From positions 72,703,260 through 72,767,259 of the forward strand of contig NC_065530.1 in the NCBI RefSeq assembly GCF_020184175.1: DNA of 64,000 nt, in the 5' to 3' direction. This DNA is from Aphis gossypii (Eukaryota > Arthropoda > Insecta > Hemiptera > Aphididae). Below are positions 1 to 13,841 of this stretch, one piece after another; position 1 is the stretch's first letter, and every line of letters begins with the position of its first letter. Under the pieces are notes generated by a model, which saw only the letters and a list, made by a program, of their open reading frames with translations, was not told where the DNA came from and did no database searches. Both the position numbers and the translations under genes were made by a program.

Positions 1-3000
1 GATTTAAAGAGCATTTAAATCCGGTCCCTAATTATTGTGTATAAGAGTATAGGGCACTATAATTTAATGTTCTAAATAATAACGAAATGTATTTCATAAA
101 ACGACGACGCAAGCCGTTTCACTAATAACGATCAAGTATAGATCGATGCAAAATGACAAAACGTGGTAAAACAATTTGTCAATGTGTGCAATATAGACAA
201 GAGGAAAGCGTATGGTAATATTATGCTCTTTGTGATTGATGAACATTTTAATATCACGATGACCGTCAGTTATGGCGTATAAATTATGCATCTGGATCAA
301 GTGGTACAAAGTACAATACAAATCGTATCATTTTCTCAGTCGGATTTCATTAACTTTTACATAAATTAACGAGGTCATTGTTTTATTTTATTAGGTATTA
401 ATTATCCATATCAATAATTCCGAGTATAAATCAATTACAAAATAGTATTATATTATAAAAATCATTATTATTTTTAGTATCTACAACGTTGTGGGTATAT
501 TTTTCAGAAATCGGGATCAGACCTTTATCCGGAAATAATAATAATATACACCTATTACAAACATTTAATATTTTAGTCGTATGAGAATAAGATAATGGTT
601 AAATGTTAAAATCGGTAAAGGTAGGTATAAACGGTTATTATTCCATAGATATATTATGCATTTTGAATGTGTGTTTAAAAATGTATAATAGATATAACTT
701 TGCTTTATTATTCTGTTTTTTTTCTTTCTATAAAAGTGTGCACATTTTTATATTATTACTTATAATACAGTCTTTTATTTTTTATTTTTATATAGTTCAA
801 AATGCAAATCAAAAGCTAAACATAAAACAGGTATGTTATGTAATATTATCTGATAGGTTTCAAAAGATTTAGTATAATGTATCGTACAAAGTCGTTATGT
901 AAACACATATTTTCAATTTATTATCGAAAATGTAACTAGACGATATTTCCCGATGATGATAATATATAATATGCATAAAAGATACATTGTACCAACTCAA
1001 ATCATCTTATAACTCTATTTTGTAGACTTCATCGTATATATAGAAGACTAAACATTTTATAGTAGGTATATGTGATTTATAATATCAAAAAACGAAATAA
1101 TCATGATAATGTGAATTTTGCTACCTAAAAATATAATGCGCCATACAGAATAACTGTTACGTGTGTGAAGACTTGATGCTAATCCCTCACTTTTTTTCAA
1201 AATATTTAATATGACACGTATTGTGTATTATACAAGTTTATTTGATTTTTAGAATATTTGAACTCATAATTTGTTGGTAAAGTTATGCGGAAGTAGTGAG
1301 TAAATTAATCGTTCTCCCCAGTTAATTTTAGCTATTGCTTCAAATCGATGACCTTAAAACTTCTAAAAATTAATTCTCAATAATTTAAAAAATGGAGTTC
1401 TAAAACTTCGATTTTTCCAGTGTAACTTGGAATATGTAATGGGACTGGGATGCTTATTGCATACATGTTATATAACCATCGTGTTAAATAAAAGTGCTTA
1501 TATTTTGTATTACGGACGAGCAATATTATTTTTATCGGAGGTATTAAAAAAAGTAAGTAGATGCTTTAAAGTTGTGTACTTACTCGTGTGTAATGCATAG
1601 AAATATTAAGATATGGACTGCGAGTTCCCAATTTCCTCACATAGGTTACAAAGAAGAACAATTTTTAGAAAAAAAATCGTCAATACCAATGCATATTATG
1701 TTGGAACCTAAAACTTAAGTTATATTTTTCCAAAAACTGTGTTAACTTTGTTATTGAATTTCATTTTCTCTCTTTCAATATTAACGAGTATAGATGATAT
1801 TCTTAAAATGTATGGTATATTGCTATCCTTTTCTATCAATATTAGCCACTGATGATTGCAGCTATTGATTATTTCGATGGAAATTATACGGTTCAGTTTA
1901 ACGCCCAACATACATTAATGATTTACACGCGATAATAATTTATATGTCTTATTATAATATAGGACACAGAGTCTAATGTTTAATGCATTCAAACATTTTC
2001 GACCGCAATTATAATCGTACATGATTATTGATTATACACACAGACAATGCGATAATTCTGAACTCGATCCAATAATCGTGATTATGTCGATTTAGTTTTT
2101 AATCGACAACAATGCAAACTTCGAAGTACTGTCGGCAAACGTTTATGTTGTTATTTATACTCTCGATACTCATAGTACTAATACAAAAGCTGTTCCGATG
2201 GCTTACAATTTAAATCACGTTAAATGTAAAATTATCTACTCATAGTTTATCAAAATGAACCATATAGTTTATACAATAAGTACATGTTTTAAATGACGAA
2301 ACGCAAAAAACTCAAAAAAACAATGAAGACTTCACTATGCCAATAATTATTGAAATACACGAATTCGTCCGAAATGTGAATAGAATACCGATAAATAATG
2401 AATAGCTAGGTGCCAGGTGGTTTATCTTTAATGAAAGGAATTAATTTAATCAGTTCAACAATACCATCGAATGTTAATAAATAATTTATATTTTTAATAT
2501 TGTGTTATAGATACATAAATGGAGTTGGAAGGTCGAATACCCTATAAATCGGGAAATCAGGAAAATTGGTTTGTACTTGGCCATTTAAATTGACTACAAC
2601 ATACCACTCATCGTGTTTTACCATAATATTATTGTATTGTTTTAATTAATGACGAATTTAATTAATCGCTATACGTTATAGATACAAATAATTATAAACC
2701 ACAATTATTATTGTTTATAAAAATAGTATTATTAATATTTATATACTACTCTAAATAATTCCTCGCCAAGCAAATAAATTCTTGAAACAAAATAAATTTA
2801 CTTAAATTGAATATACTTAGCATTTATTCATGATATCACATCTTTTTAGTGCTTAAAGATCTAATATTTTTTTCTTAGCTATTTTTACACGTAGTTTACA
2901 AAAAGTTTTTGTTGTGATTATAAGTTAAATGTACTATTTATGTATAAACGATACATTTATTGTTATAGAATAGTTTTTAATAATGAAATAAATGATTTTT

Positions 3001-6000
3001 AATTATTTTTTTATTTATAACAATAAACCTTGAAAAATAGTTAAAAATGGATTCAATGAAATATTCTTTATTATAAAATATTGTGTGATTATTATTTTTG
3101 TCACACGTAATCAGTGTAACCTTGATATTTTTTAATGTTTTGCAATAATGTTTTAATAAGTAATATATTTTATTAGGAATACAAATATTTATTTATTATT
3201 AATGTAAAACTTTAATAATTTAAAACAACTCTACGATATTATTATGTAAATATAAGAAAAAAATATATCATAATTTTGATTACGTATATTATTATTTACA
3301 TTTAGGTCATAATAATTATGAAAAACGTAATTTTAATTAAATGTTACACCTATAATGTAGGTATTTATAAACATTTTAAATTAAATGGACTCAATATGAT
3401 ATTAATAGGTAAATTTTGTTAATTTATTCATAGTTTTTCACGTACAAATTCAATCAACTACAAGTCCAATATTTAATAAATTGTTAATTTACTAACTAAA
3501 TATAATACGTTAGTGTATAAATAAACAGAAAATAAATATGTGTTTACGCATGTACATAAACGATTACACATAGAAATGCATTTGAAACTGCACTTTAAGT
3601 AAGTATTTAGTATATTGGTAGAGGAAATGCTCATTTACGGTAGGTATGTGAAGTGTGGAACAACTATTTGTAAACGGAAATAATTTGCGTTGATTGATCC
3701 GTCCGCTGTGGCTTCAATCATATCACTATGAACATTCGTTTTTATTATGTGATCGGACGGTCGGTCGTAAGAAAATTATTGATTTACATATTTTGAAATA
3801 AAAGTTTTGTATTTGAAAATAACACCTTTCTTAAAATATTATTTGAATACAATTAAAAAAATATATATTTTATTTATCTTAATATAGATAATAGAAGTAT
3901 TGTGATTACTGATTAGTAATATCAATAACGTTTTACTATAGTTTATAAATACTTATATTATTTATGAAATATCAAAAAGTTTTATTTCATTTTTAAAATG
4001 TTCTTTGAGTTATGATTTTGGGTTTGTGACTTATGAGTTTGATTTTAATAATTGAGATTATATAGTTTTGTTTAAACTGTTTTATATAAAAGTATAAATC
4101 AACTTCTACATCGTATCTGTATATTAACGGCTTATCGTTGTTTTATAAAATGCATAGAATAAAAATATCCTCTCGTTCTCAGTATAAAACTAGAACACTA
4201 TATTGATAGAAAAACTTTTTTTTTTCAAGGTTTATTTTCAATTTCACATAAATATAATATTTCACGAACATTATATTTTAAAATTTCAAAACCCTAACTG
4301 CAGTGTAAAAATAGATAAAATAAACAATCAATGTATAATTGCACATTGAATTATACCGATATCCGAAAATTATAATATAGTATGTATTAGGTATAAGTCT
4401 CGCGATTTTTCTGCACCACAAGTTACTGGACCGGACGTCGTTTTATTAATCTCAAGCCATTTAATCAGAAGTATTATTACCAAGACGTTAGACATTTTTT
4501 TTTATATAGTTCAAAATTTTTATACATTAGTAATAAATATTTATTACTTTTTTAACAATACACAAAGAAAGACCAACAATATTTTCACCATGAAATATCT
4601 ACGAAAGCGCCATTTAACATTTTTCTTTGCACAAGATATGACTTATCATAATAATAATGTACGAATAAGATGTGTTATTGTACAACAGCGAACGGGTACA
4701 GTTTGACATGACATCGTGTGGAAAAGAACTCGAGAAAATTGAAAGACGCACTAAGCGCAATTATATATATATATTTGTTGTATGGTTTAAGTATCAGCCG
4801 TAGTATGTAAGTATAAAATATTAGTCCGAGATGGTCCATTATCAAAATTGACGAGAATAAACGCAGAGGTAAAAAATATAACTTTTACCTAGAAATATTG
4901 CCCTACTCATTTATAGTTGTCGCAAAGGTACCTCTTACCTAACCTAGTATTTTTAATGTGTTTTTGAAACACTCTTATATAATATATTATTGTAAAATAT
5001 AAAATAAAATGTATAGAAACTTGAAAAAAAAAATCTGTCATCAAAGAATGAGTAATGAATTTACAGCATACTTGCTAGTAAAATATATATTATAATAATA
5101 TAATTGAGAGTAGAAAATAAATATAAGGTAAAATATAATAATTTATTAAAGTTGTAAAATAAATGAAAGTTGATATTAAAATTTTTTTGTCATGTTTTAA
5201 ATATGAATTTTAAATGCACATATTTTTGCTATTTTAATATAATAATATCGTAATCGTGAACATAGAACCCAATTAAACATATTATAATCGAAAATTATTA
5301 TTATTTATTAAGAAAAATCATTTTTTTGTTTTGTTTTGTGGTGAGAGAGTGGTAGAAGGCATTATTGATTTAATATATTTTGTTCTGACCTAGTATATAG
5401 TAGATATATATATATAATTCTCATATAGCTTGAATTATTCCAACTATATTATAACCTATAGTTCAGTATAAATATATATGTATAGTGTATACTAATTAAA
5501 GATATATAATATGAAATTTGAAGAACCTACACAGTGTTCGAATTTTGTATGTTATATTCGTTTCCTGGCCATGGTTCAAGCGCACTGAGCAGTGACGAGA
5601 TTTACTGGCTAGTACATCTTGTACTTACTTGATCGATAACGAGTATGATTCACACTTTGATGTTGACGTCGGCCGATTTTACAATGGTGAAACAACTATT
5701 TTTAGCAAAACTTTAAATAACCGTAACACGCATAACAATATACTGTAATATATGCATGAGAACATTTTTTTTTTTTAAATTTTTGTAATATATAAATTAT
5801 AACAATATAATGATAACCATATTAAAATGGAAATTTGTTTATTTTTAATATATTAAAATTCGAGGAATACGAATATTTGTGTTATTTAAAGTATATTATT
5901 ATAGTACACTGAGTTACGTATAAATTAAGATTTTAATATATTTATGTTTTACCATACGCAAATGTAAATCGCAAATTATGTGGCTGATAAAATATGTGTG

Positions 6001-6123
6001 CTCAAAGAAAAAATGCATTCTATTTCCTAAATCATCATTACCGTTGCTTTAAAAATCACATATTTTTCTTATTTTTGACAATTTTTTTTTTTTTTTTTTG
6101 TAAAAATATATTTTTATTAAGAC
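1..6123. other. AT-rich sequence, no supported gene
   Basis: Nothing recognisable apart from A/T homopolymers and low-complexity stretches. The open frames present (such as 94-321 minus and 603-872 plus) are Ile/Tyr/Phe/Leu-rich translations of AT-rich DNA without splice-site or domain support. Confidence 0.6.
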
Positions 6124-6148
6124 ATATATATATATATATATATATATA
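6124..6148. repeat. (AT)12 microsatellite
   Basis: Uninterrupted AT dinucleotides, about 25 bp, just downstream of a long T homopolymer at about 6084-6100. Confidence 0.95.
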
Positions 6149-6532
6149 AAGATATAATTGTATAGTTCAAATCGCGTAGTCATTAATCTTTGAACATTTA
6201 ACGTAACTTAAATTTTATTATTTTTCTAAAAACCTATTTTAGGAGTTGTTTATATTATACCCTTGCTCTTTAAAAAATTATCTGCTTCTATCTCACAACT
6301 CACAAGAACATACCATGTATACACTACGCGCACGCTTTTATGGTTATACTAAACTGTTATAGAGATGGCTTAAAAATTTAAAAACAAGTTCTTATTCTAT
6401 GGACGATTCATTCTCTCTCTTAATTCCTTTTTCATAACTTTTTACGTTTAACCTATTACGAAAATTAAAATAATTCATTTTTTATAATACATAATAGTGT
6501 TGTTGTATATGAAATAATAAATACAACTCCAA

Positions 6533-7058
6533 TACGTCTGTGAACTCGATGCACTCACTTTATTCAATAAATTCTAAATATAAACCAAAAATAGCAAACA
6601 TTAACCAAATAATAGAATATTGATTTTCAAAATTAGCAAATTATTTTAAAATTTTTCTTGATTAATTACTTATAAGATGGACAGAGTTTAGGTAGCTCAT
6701 AAACTTTATTCAATTTACCTCAAGGATGTGCCAAAAAATAAAAAATAATTAACAAATTATAATATGTTAATTAGGTAAGCTAAGCAAAATAAAGGTAACT
6801 TATCTAATATTTGCTAATTATTCGCTATTTTGAGATACCTTTAGCGCAAACTGAATGTTGGTCATATACTGGCCATTTAGGTGCCTGGCGGCTTACTTAA
6901 ATTAACTTACCTAATTGATAATTTATTATATTTACGATAAAATAAATAACTTGCTAATTTTGAAATCCAATTTGGTCTTATACGATAATCATTTGCTGTT
7001 TTTTCATATATATTTAGAGTTAATTGAATAAAGTGGGTGGGCAAAATTCATAGACGTA
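6533..7058. mobile_element. TIR element (MITE), Tc1/mariner-like by TA ends
   Basis: About 526 bp with imperfect terminal inverted repeats. The left end reads TACGTCTGTGAACT and the right end, in reverse complement, TACGTCTATGAATT. Both continue into CACTTTATTCAA then CTCTAAATAT or TTCTAAATAT, and further in share TTTCAAAATTAGCAA. The outermost TA at both ends could be a TA target duplication. It has no transposase frame, so it is non-autonomous. Confidence 0.75.
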
Positions 7059-9049
7059 CCTACTTCAAAAACGCTTAAACAGTTTTTATAATTTATTATA
7101 ATATAAATATAGCATTAAGTTTGGTGGAAAATTTGTTTTCTGGCATTAAGTTTTGACATGCTTATTAATCCAATTAAATTTAATATTCAGATTTAAGTTG
7201 AAACAGGTACATATATTTTATACTATCACTCTCCTATAAAATGAGTCACCACTCACCACTAATTTAATGAACCTAAAAATAACATCTAATTAAGAACATA
7301 CCAAACGGACTATAGATGACAAAACTTCCACGTCACTCTGATTTTTAATTTTAAGATATAATTTATACCTATTTTTACAGATTTTATAAATAAAGCCAAA
7401 CCACCACGATCAGTAATAATAATAAAATTATATCATTAATATGCATTTTATTATTTATACCGTAAAAAACGAGTCATTATATACAATAGGATGATTTCAT
7501 TAATTTACATGGGTACGTAAATACACAATATACAATATACATGAGTGGGTAAAGTATTATTTAACTCATAATATCTATACAACAAATAAAACGATATAAT
7601 CTTTCTAAAAAGATTTGAATTAGTCATTGGTTTACTTGGGATACATTTTCTTGTTTTTTTTTTTTTTTTTTTGATTTTAATATTTAAACATTACTACATT
7701 TTATTTTAAGATGTTACTATTACAAAAATATTTAAAACACTCAGTCATAAGTTTTTTTTCAAAATTGAAATAACTAGAAAATAAATTGGGGAATTGATTT
7801 TCAGATCTACTTACTCATAGTACTAGTATTACTCATTATAATTTATACTCCTCTGATCAATTAATATACTAATATATTGTTAACGATTTAATATTGATAG
7901 TGTTGATAAGTAGGATGCAACTATTTTATATAAATATTTATTTGATATTTTGGAGCATTTGCACCAATTGATTAATTTTAACACCTAGGTAATATAATAA
8001 TATATTTCTTATTAATCTAATGACGGATCGCATTGAAAATTGATTAATTTGTTGATTTAATGTATTTGATGAACTAATTATGGGCCACTGAACCAAAATT
8101 AAAGGAACGTTTACATAACATATCACAATTTATTCATCAGATGTCAAGCAATTACCAAGCATACGTGACTACGTGAGTAAAAACACCAAAACCATAAACC
8201 TTAAATCATAATAAAAGAGTAGTATAATAAATTATATTTACATACTTGACGTGCCTTTAAAAATACGACAGAAATAGCGTATGGAATCATTGATATTTTT
8301 ATTAAAATTTTATAATTTATAGCCATAATTATAAAAAAAAATATATGTATAAAACATTTAAAGAATAATACAAATTATAAAAAGAAATCAAGAATTTAAA
8401 TTAACAATCCGGAGAAATTGGTAATATAATTCAGTGGTTTTCAAAATCATAAATTTGTATTGAGTTACCAATCCGAATCCCGATAAACTATTGTTGTTGT
8501 TGAATTGTATTCATAACGTCTTATCCAACACTCGGAGTAATGTTGCTACAACGGTATCAACTATCAAACCCAGTTTGAGAGATATATTCAAAAATTTTGT
8601 TTTAGCACAACATTAATATAATCATATTCAAGTTACATAAAATCCTTAAGTATTTTATATTATGCAAATAGTTTTATATCATATATTTATAATACATTAC
8701 TGATAGAATTTATAATGTGCGTATTATGACTACATAATCATATACAGAGCGATTGACCATGCATGCTAAATACCGATTTTTCTATAAAATTTATTTATTC
8801 AAAATTGAAATTTCAATTAAAATCCTTGAATTTTTTTATGTTATTTAACAAATGTCTGTATTGATACCAACTTTTTATTTTTAAAATAACAACTTTTTAA
8901 CCATCATTTTTATGTAACTGATATTTTTGAAGTTTTTGGTGTTTCTAAAATCAAAATACAAACGAATAGTTTTTTAGTTATTAGACTATGCATACTAAAG
9001 ATACTATTAGGCTTATAAGATATGTTAGTATTATGTTAAGGGAAGTATG
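7059..9049. other. AT-rich sequence, no supported gene
   Basis: No gene, RNA gene or transposon end recognised. It contains an 18-nt T run near 7655-7672 and scattered AT-rich words. Confidence 0.55.
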
Positions 9050-9057
9050 ATGATTAT

Positions 9058-9335
9058 CAGTGGCATATTTTCAATAATTTCTTGGGAGGGGGGTTTCAAA
9101 TTTTAAAAACCCTATCTGGGTAACTCAAATTGCAATAAAGATAACGCAGAAATACTCCACACCAAATAATCCGACTAACCTGTCTTAGATAGTTATATAG
9201 ACAGTCTAAATCTTATCTACATTGTTAAGTTATTAGAAAACCCGTAATAAAATATTTATTTAACATTAAATAACTTTTTTTTTTTGTTCTGTGGGGGGAT
9301 TGAACCCGAAAACCACCTCCGTATACACGCCACTG
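9058..9335. mobile_element. hAT-type MITE with perfect 8-bp target duplication
   Basis: 278 bp. The left end reads CAGTGGCATA and the right end, in reverse complement, CAGTGGCGTG. The flanks carry an identical 8-bp duplication, ATGATTAT, at 9050-9057 and 9336-9343. Short imperfect TIRs starting CAGTG plus an 8-bp duplication are the hAT superfamily signature. There is no transposase. Confidence 0.9.
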
Positions 9336-10633
9336 ATGATTATACATAATTAATAATATAAATGTATTATTAATATTCTATAATTTGTGAAAATTAACCG
9401 AGTGTAATAAATACTAGATTACTATATTCTTAGTAATTAGAAGGTATGTATTATGCAAGGACATTATTAAGGAATTTGATCCTTAATACATATTAAATCA
9501 GAAACCACCCTCTGAAATTTTGATTTTGACTAGTTAAAATTGAAAAATAGAGATTATCTCAATATTTATGAAGAAACTATTTAATATTTTCTCCATTGCA
9601 TGGAAAAAATTAAATCATGATGTAATAATTTCTAATATTATGATTAAAAATATTTATCAACATAGGGTCTATAGTAATGTAAATATATTATTCATCTGTT
9701 ACACTATAGGCGCTATATAATGAAAAATTCTAATGTTTTAACTTATGAGTTACATTATATTATAATATATTTGTTATTGATTGATTCCTAGGAAACTATA
9801 ACGGTCAGAAAAATTTTTGTATCTTATTAAAAAACATAAGAATTAAAAGAATAGTTCTAATTGAAAAAAATATATATGTTTGTATTGTCGGATGCATACT
9901 AGTTACGTCCCAAAGATAACTAGAAAAAAACGTCCAATCCGAATTGCAAGTAGAGTTTTTTCGCATCATACAGAGTTGCGCACAGATAAATTTTTTCCCT
10001 AATATTATTATCGTTCCCGTTCAATAATAACGACAATCAGCAGTCATAGTATAAGTTCATAACATAATATCAAGATAATTTTATATTTGAAATAATAACT
10101 TGTCGACTATGTAATAATGATTGTACAAAGTACGATGATACAAATCGTACCAAAATACCAAATACACCATATTCGTTGCTTTTGTACAGCTTAGAAAGTT
10201 TCACCGTTAATGGATTTCAATTATAATTTGGTTGTATTTTACTTTTTTTCTAATGAAATGAAAACTATGTATAGTAAGAAAAATCGTAGTTTATATTTTG
10301 TAATCGATGGATATAAATTTCTTTCCACAAATGATTTGAAAATAATATTTATCGATTTTTTAACCTGCCTATAGTACTGGTGCTACAGATGAGAGCTCTA
10401 TAGTCTGTAAAAAAATAGGAAGGAAAATTAAGTTAAGTATATATAATTTTATATTTCAAAAATGTTTAATTAATACAATTTTAGCTGAAATTCGTATATA
10501 CATTATATATTGAAAAAACCTAGGTCGGGATTCATATGCAGGTACCCAAAAAACGTAGGCCGTAATAATTCAGAAGAAATTTTTACAATGGGACGCAACT
10601 TGTTGCCACCCGTATCTTCACAGGATTTCCTTG

Positions 10634-10912
10634 CAGTGCTGTAGTTAGAAGTTGGTGACATGGGCGCTTGCCAAGGGTGCAGTAATGTAAGGGGCCCGTT
10701 TGAGTTAAATAAAAATGTTTTTTTTTTTTTTTGTAACTTGGTACTAAGACTCGATTATTTAAAAAGATATACTATGGCAGTATTCTGATTAACACGTAAA
10801 AATGTAATATTATTATATTTATAAAAAAATTATAGATACCTATGAAATAAAACTAAAATAAGCGCCAAAATAAAATTCGGCAAGGGCGCCGCGGAGAGTA
10901 GTTACGACACTG
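10634..10912. mobile_element. hAT-like non-autonomous element
   Basis: 279 bp. The left end is CAGTGCTGTAGTTAGAAG and the right end, in reverse complement, CAGTGTCGTAACTACTC. Subterminal GGGCGC and GGCGCC blocks are G+C-rich against the background. The flanks TTTCCTTG (10626-10633) and TTCCCTTT (10913-10920) agree at 6 of 8 positions, as expected for an aged 8-bp duplication. It has no coding capacity. Confidence 0.75.
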
Positions 10913-11476
10913 TTCCCTTTAAATGGCATATAAATTAAGTTTATTTAAAAATATGGTTCTTAAACATTCTAAAGTTATATGAATTCCATTAAAATTTTTT
11001 ATTTAAGGATAAAATAAGAGTAAAAGTACAGGATGAATTATCATGCACACAAGGGATATAGCTTGTGAAGACAGCGGACACCGAACAAATAACGATTATT
11101 CAATTATTTGTTAATGCCTACTTCTCAACTTTTCAAATTCGCACATAATAATATACAATATATACATGAGAATGCGACTATATCAAAAGAAAACAGAAAC
11201 AAGATATGAGCTAATTTGCTAATTTAATATTGTATAGTAGTAAATATATTTTTATTTTTTTTAACATAACATTAGTACCTTTTAGTTGGGGGAAGAGAGG
11301 TAGGTTTGGAGTCAAATTATATACATTTTTTCATTAAAATGTGTTATTAAAGTTGTATTCTATATAAAAAAAAAAGCGCAATCACTAACTAGTTGTCAGT
11401 AATATAAGTTTTTACTCAAAATTGCTTTTAAAATATAAACTTTGTTCAAAAACATTTAATGTTATTTCAACTTTTT

Positions 11477-11999
11477 ATAAAACTATCAAATTGGCTGTAT
11501 AGTTAAATAAAGCACTCACAAAACTCAGTTAAATAAATGTATATATTATTACCGCATTGAGATGATATATGTCAGTATTACATATACTATTATGGCTAGT
11601 AACGTCGTGATCATAAGTGTGGTTAAAAAAAAAACTACAACGATTAGCTGTTATTCTATGGTAACAAAAATAAAAAAAATAGAACGTATCTATCAAGTTA
11701 TAATAATAATATAAAATGCATGTACATAACGTGAAATCGTGTGTCGATTATATATAAAACGTTTTGTATAAGTTATACGTGTACATACTTGTCCGTTTAA
11801 AATCGTATGTAAATCCCACGTAAGCCCATCATAAAAGAACCAAATAATGTATTTTATCGGTTGTTTACAAAACTGGCATTGTACTTATGTACTGTATATT
11901 AATACTCAAAGGAACTATTTGAAGTGACAAATTGTTAATGATGATTTGGAAATGTCTAATATTGAGGGTTCAGCTATATTTGATAATTTTAAAGTTCTT
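11477..11999 (+). repeat. Left arm of a long near-identical inverted repeat
   Basis: About 523 bp running from ATAAAACTATCAA to AAAGTTCTTA. It reappears in reverse complement at 13321-13841. Reading the two arms side by side I count roughly 15-25 differences, mostly single substitutions plus a few 1-3-nt indels, so identity is about 95%. Both arms contain the same landmarks: AGTAACGTCGTGATCATAA, ACGATTAGCTGTTATTCTAT and CAAAACTGGCATTGTACTT. I see no coding frame in it. Confidence 0.95.
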
Positions 12000-13320
12000 A
12001 ACTGAAAATTTAAAATTTTTGAAATCGTTGTAAAAATAAACGTTTCCAAAATCGTACTGTAATTATATAGTTAATTCTAACAATTTATTTATTTTTTTAA
12101 TGTCTTAAATTTTGCTGTAAAATCACTCAAATCATTATTTGCTAGTATTTAAAATTAGGAAATGCATAGTAAAAACCATATGAGAGTTAAAATAATTTGA
12201 TGATTATTAAAAAAAAAAAAAATGTTTAAAACAATATTTGTCGCAAATACTTGTATTTTTTTCAAAGTATTTGTATAATATACTTAAATACGTTCCTGAA
12301 AAATTATTTTTTACAGTACTCATCAAGATAATTACACAGTGATTTCCACTGTAGGACTAATGAGTAAGTCATTTTTAAAATAATATTGTAATAATCGACA
12401 TTAAACTTGTGGTCGAGGTACATGATACGTGAACAAGCATATGGACTTAATGCATAGGTAATGGTTTATAATACACCACTTTGAAGCTGTGATTATTCGA
12501 AGAAGTTTAACTCTCGACGTGAGTTTGTTTTATCTCATTTTAAAGGAATTCGCTTTGGTTTATAATAATATGTGTATTGTATATATATATTATATACACC
12601 TATTATTATTATTATTATTATCAAGTAGTTTATGTGTGCGCGCACCCATCGTCGCCTCGATGATTGTACGCGAGTCGAAACTAGTACAAGTAGGTTAATC
12701 TCTCATACTTGGCAGAGGGAGGGAATTTGATGCAGCAGCTTCGTACGGTCTAATGCGATTTCGTAAACTAAATTAATAATATACTTAACGACGTATTATA
12801 AGATATTATTATGTTATTCTACTCTTCAAGTAAGATTTTCACGTTTGATTTTCATCGTGATATCACTGCAAGGGTATCTATACTCTATAAGTGTACATAT
12901 TATGTATAGGTATATAAATAAATAAAAATAACTCATTCATGAAATCCATTTAAATATATATTTTGATATTCAGTTGTACGATATTAATTTCAAATAGTTT
13001 AAAAAATATTAAGTATGTTTAACATACTTTAAAGATAATTAAACATAATTATAACAGTTATCATTAGTTGTTATTTTCAACCAAAAAATTAAATAAATCT
13101 TAATCTATTTTCATATTAGAAATAATTACGATAATGTCATATCGTATTCACGCCAGCCGGTAATAATATTCATCAAAAATAATGTCAATCATCTCAATTA
13201 TTCCAAAACTAAACTATTTACTAACATAATATTTTGTTTTTCATAGGTAACAGATAAAAAAAAAAAAGTAAAAAAAGAAAACGAGCCACATAAAATGTAT
13301 TTTTAAACAATTTTAAGTTT
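12000..13320. other. Spacer between the inverted-repeat arms
   Basis: A 1.3-kb non-repeated centre. It holds a TA-rich stretch, a (TAT)7 microsatellite at 12601-12621 and a small G+C-richer patch at about 12625-12700 (GTGCGCGCACCCATCGTCGC). No gene is recognised. A 69-codon frame at 12489-12698 is largely translated microsatellite. Confidence 0.6.
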
Positions 13321-13841
13321 AGAACTTTCAAACTATCAAATCTAGCTGAATCCTCAATATTAGACATTTCCAAATCATCATTAACAATTATTTGTCACTT
13401 CAAATGGTTCCTTTGAGTATTATTATACAGTACATAAGTACAATGCCAGTTTTGTAAACAACCGATAAAATACATTATTTGGTTCTTTTATGATGAGCTT
13501 ACGTGGGATTTACATACGATTTTAAACGGACAAGGATGTACACGTATAACTTATACAAAACGTTTTATATATAATCGACACACGACTTCACGTTATGTAC
13601 ATACATTTTATATTATTATTATAACTTGATAGATACGTTCTATTTTGTTATTTTTGTTACCATAGAATAACAGCTAATCGTTGTAGTTTTTTTTTATCCA
13701 CATTTATGATCACGACGTTACTAGCCATGATAGTATGTAATACTGACATATATCATCTCAATGCGGTAATAATATATACATTTATTTAACTGAGTTTTGT
13801 GAGTGCTTTATTTAACTATACAGTCTAGTTGATAGTTTTAT
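13321..13841 (-). repeat. Right arm of the long inverted repeat
   Basis: This is the reverse complement of 11477-11999. Similarity starts at AGAACTTTCAAACTATC and ends at GATAGTTTTAT, then stops abruptly on the outer side. No target-site duplication is visible outside the two arms. Confidence 0.95.

Noticed and set aside
301..335. Similarity of GTACAAAGTAC...CAAATCGTA to a stretch near 10126
   Set aside because: The match covers only about 25 bp with gaps and does not extend, so it is not a convincing repeat.
9298..9307. tRNA B-box-like GGTTCAATCC on the minus strand
   Set aside because: It lies inside the right end of the hAT element, with no A box or cloverleaf around it.
12489..12698. 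69-codon frame in the inverted-repeat spacer
   Set aside because: About half of it is translated TA and TAT microsatellite (YIYYIHLLLLLLL); no domain or splice support.
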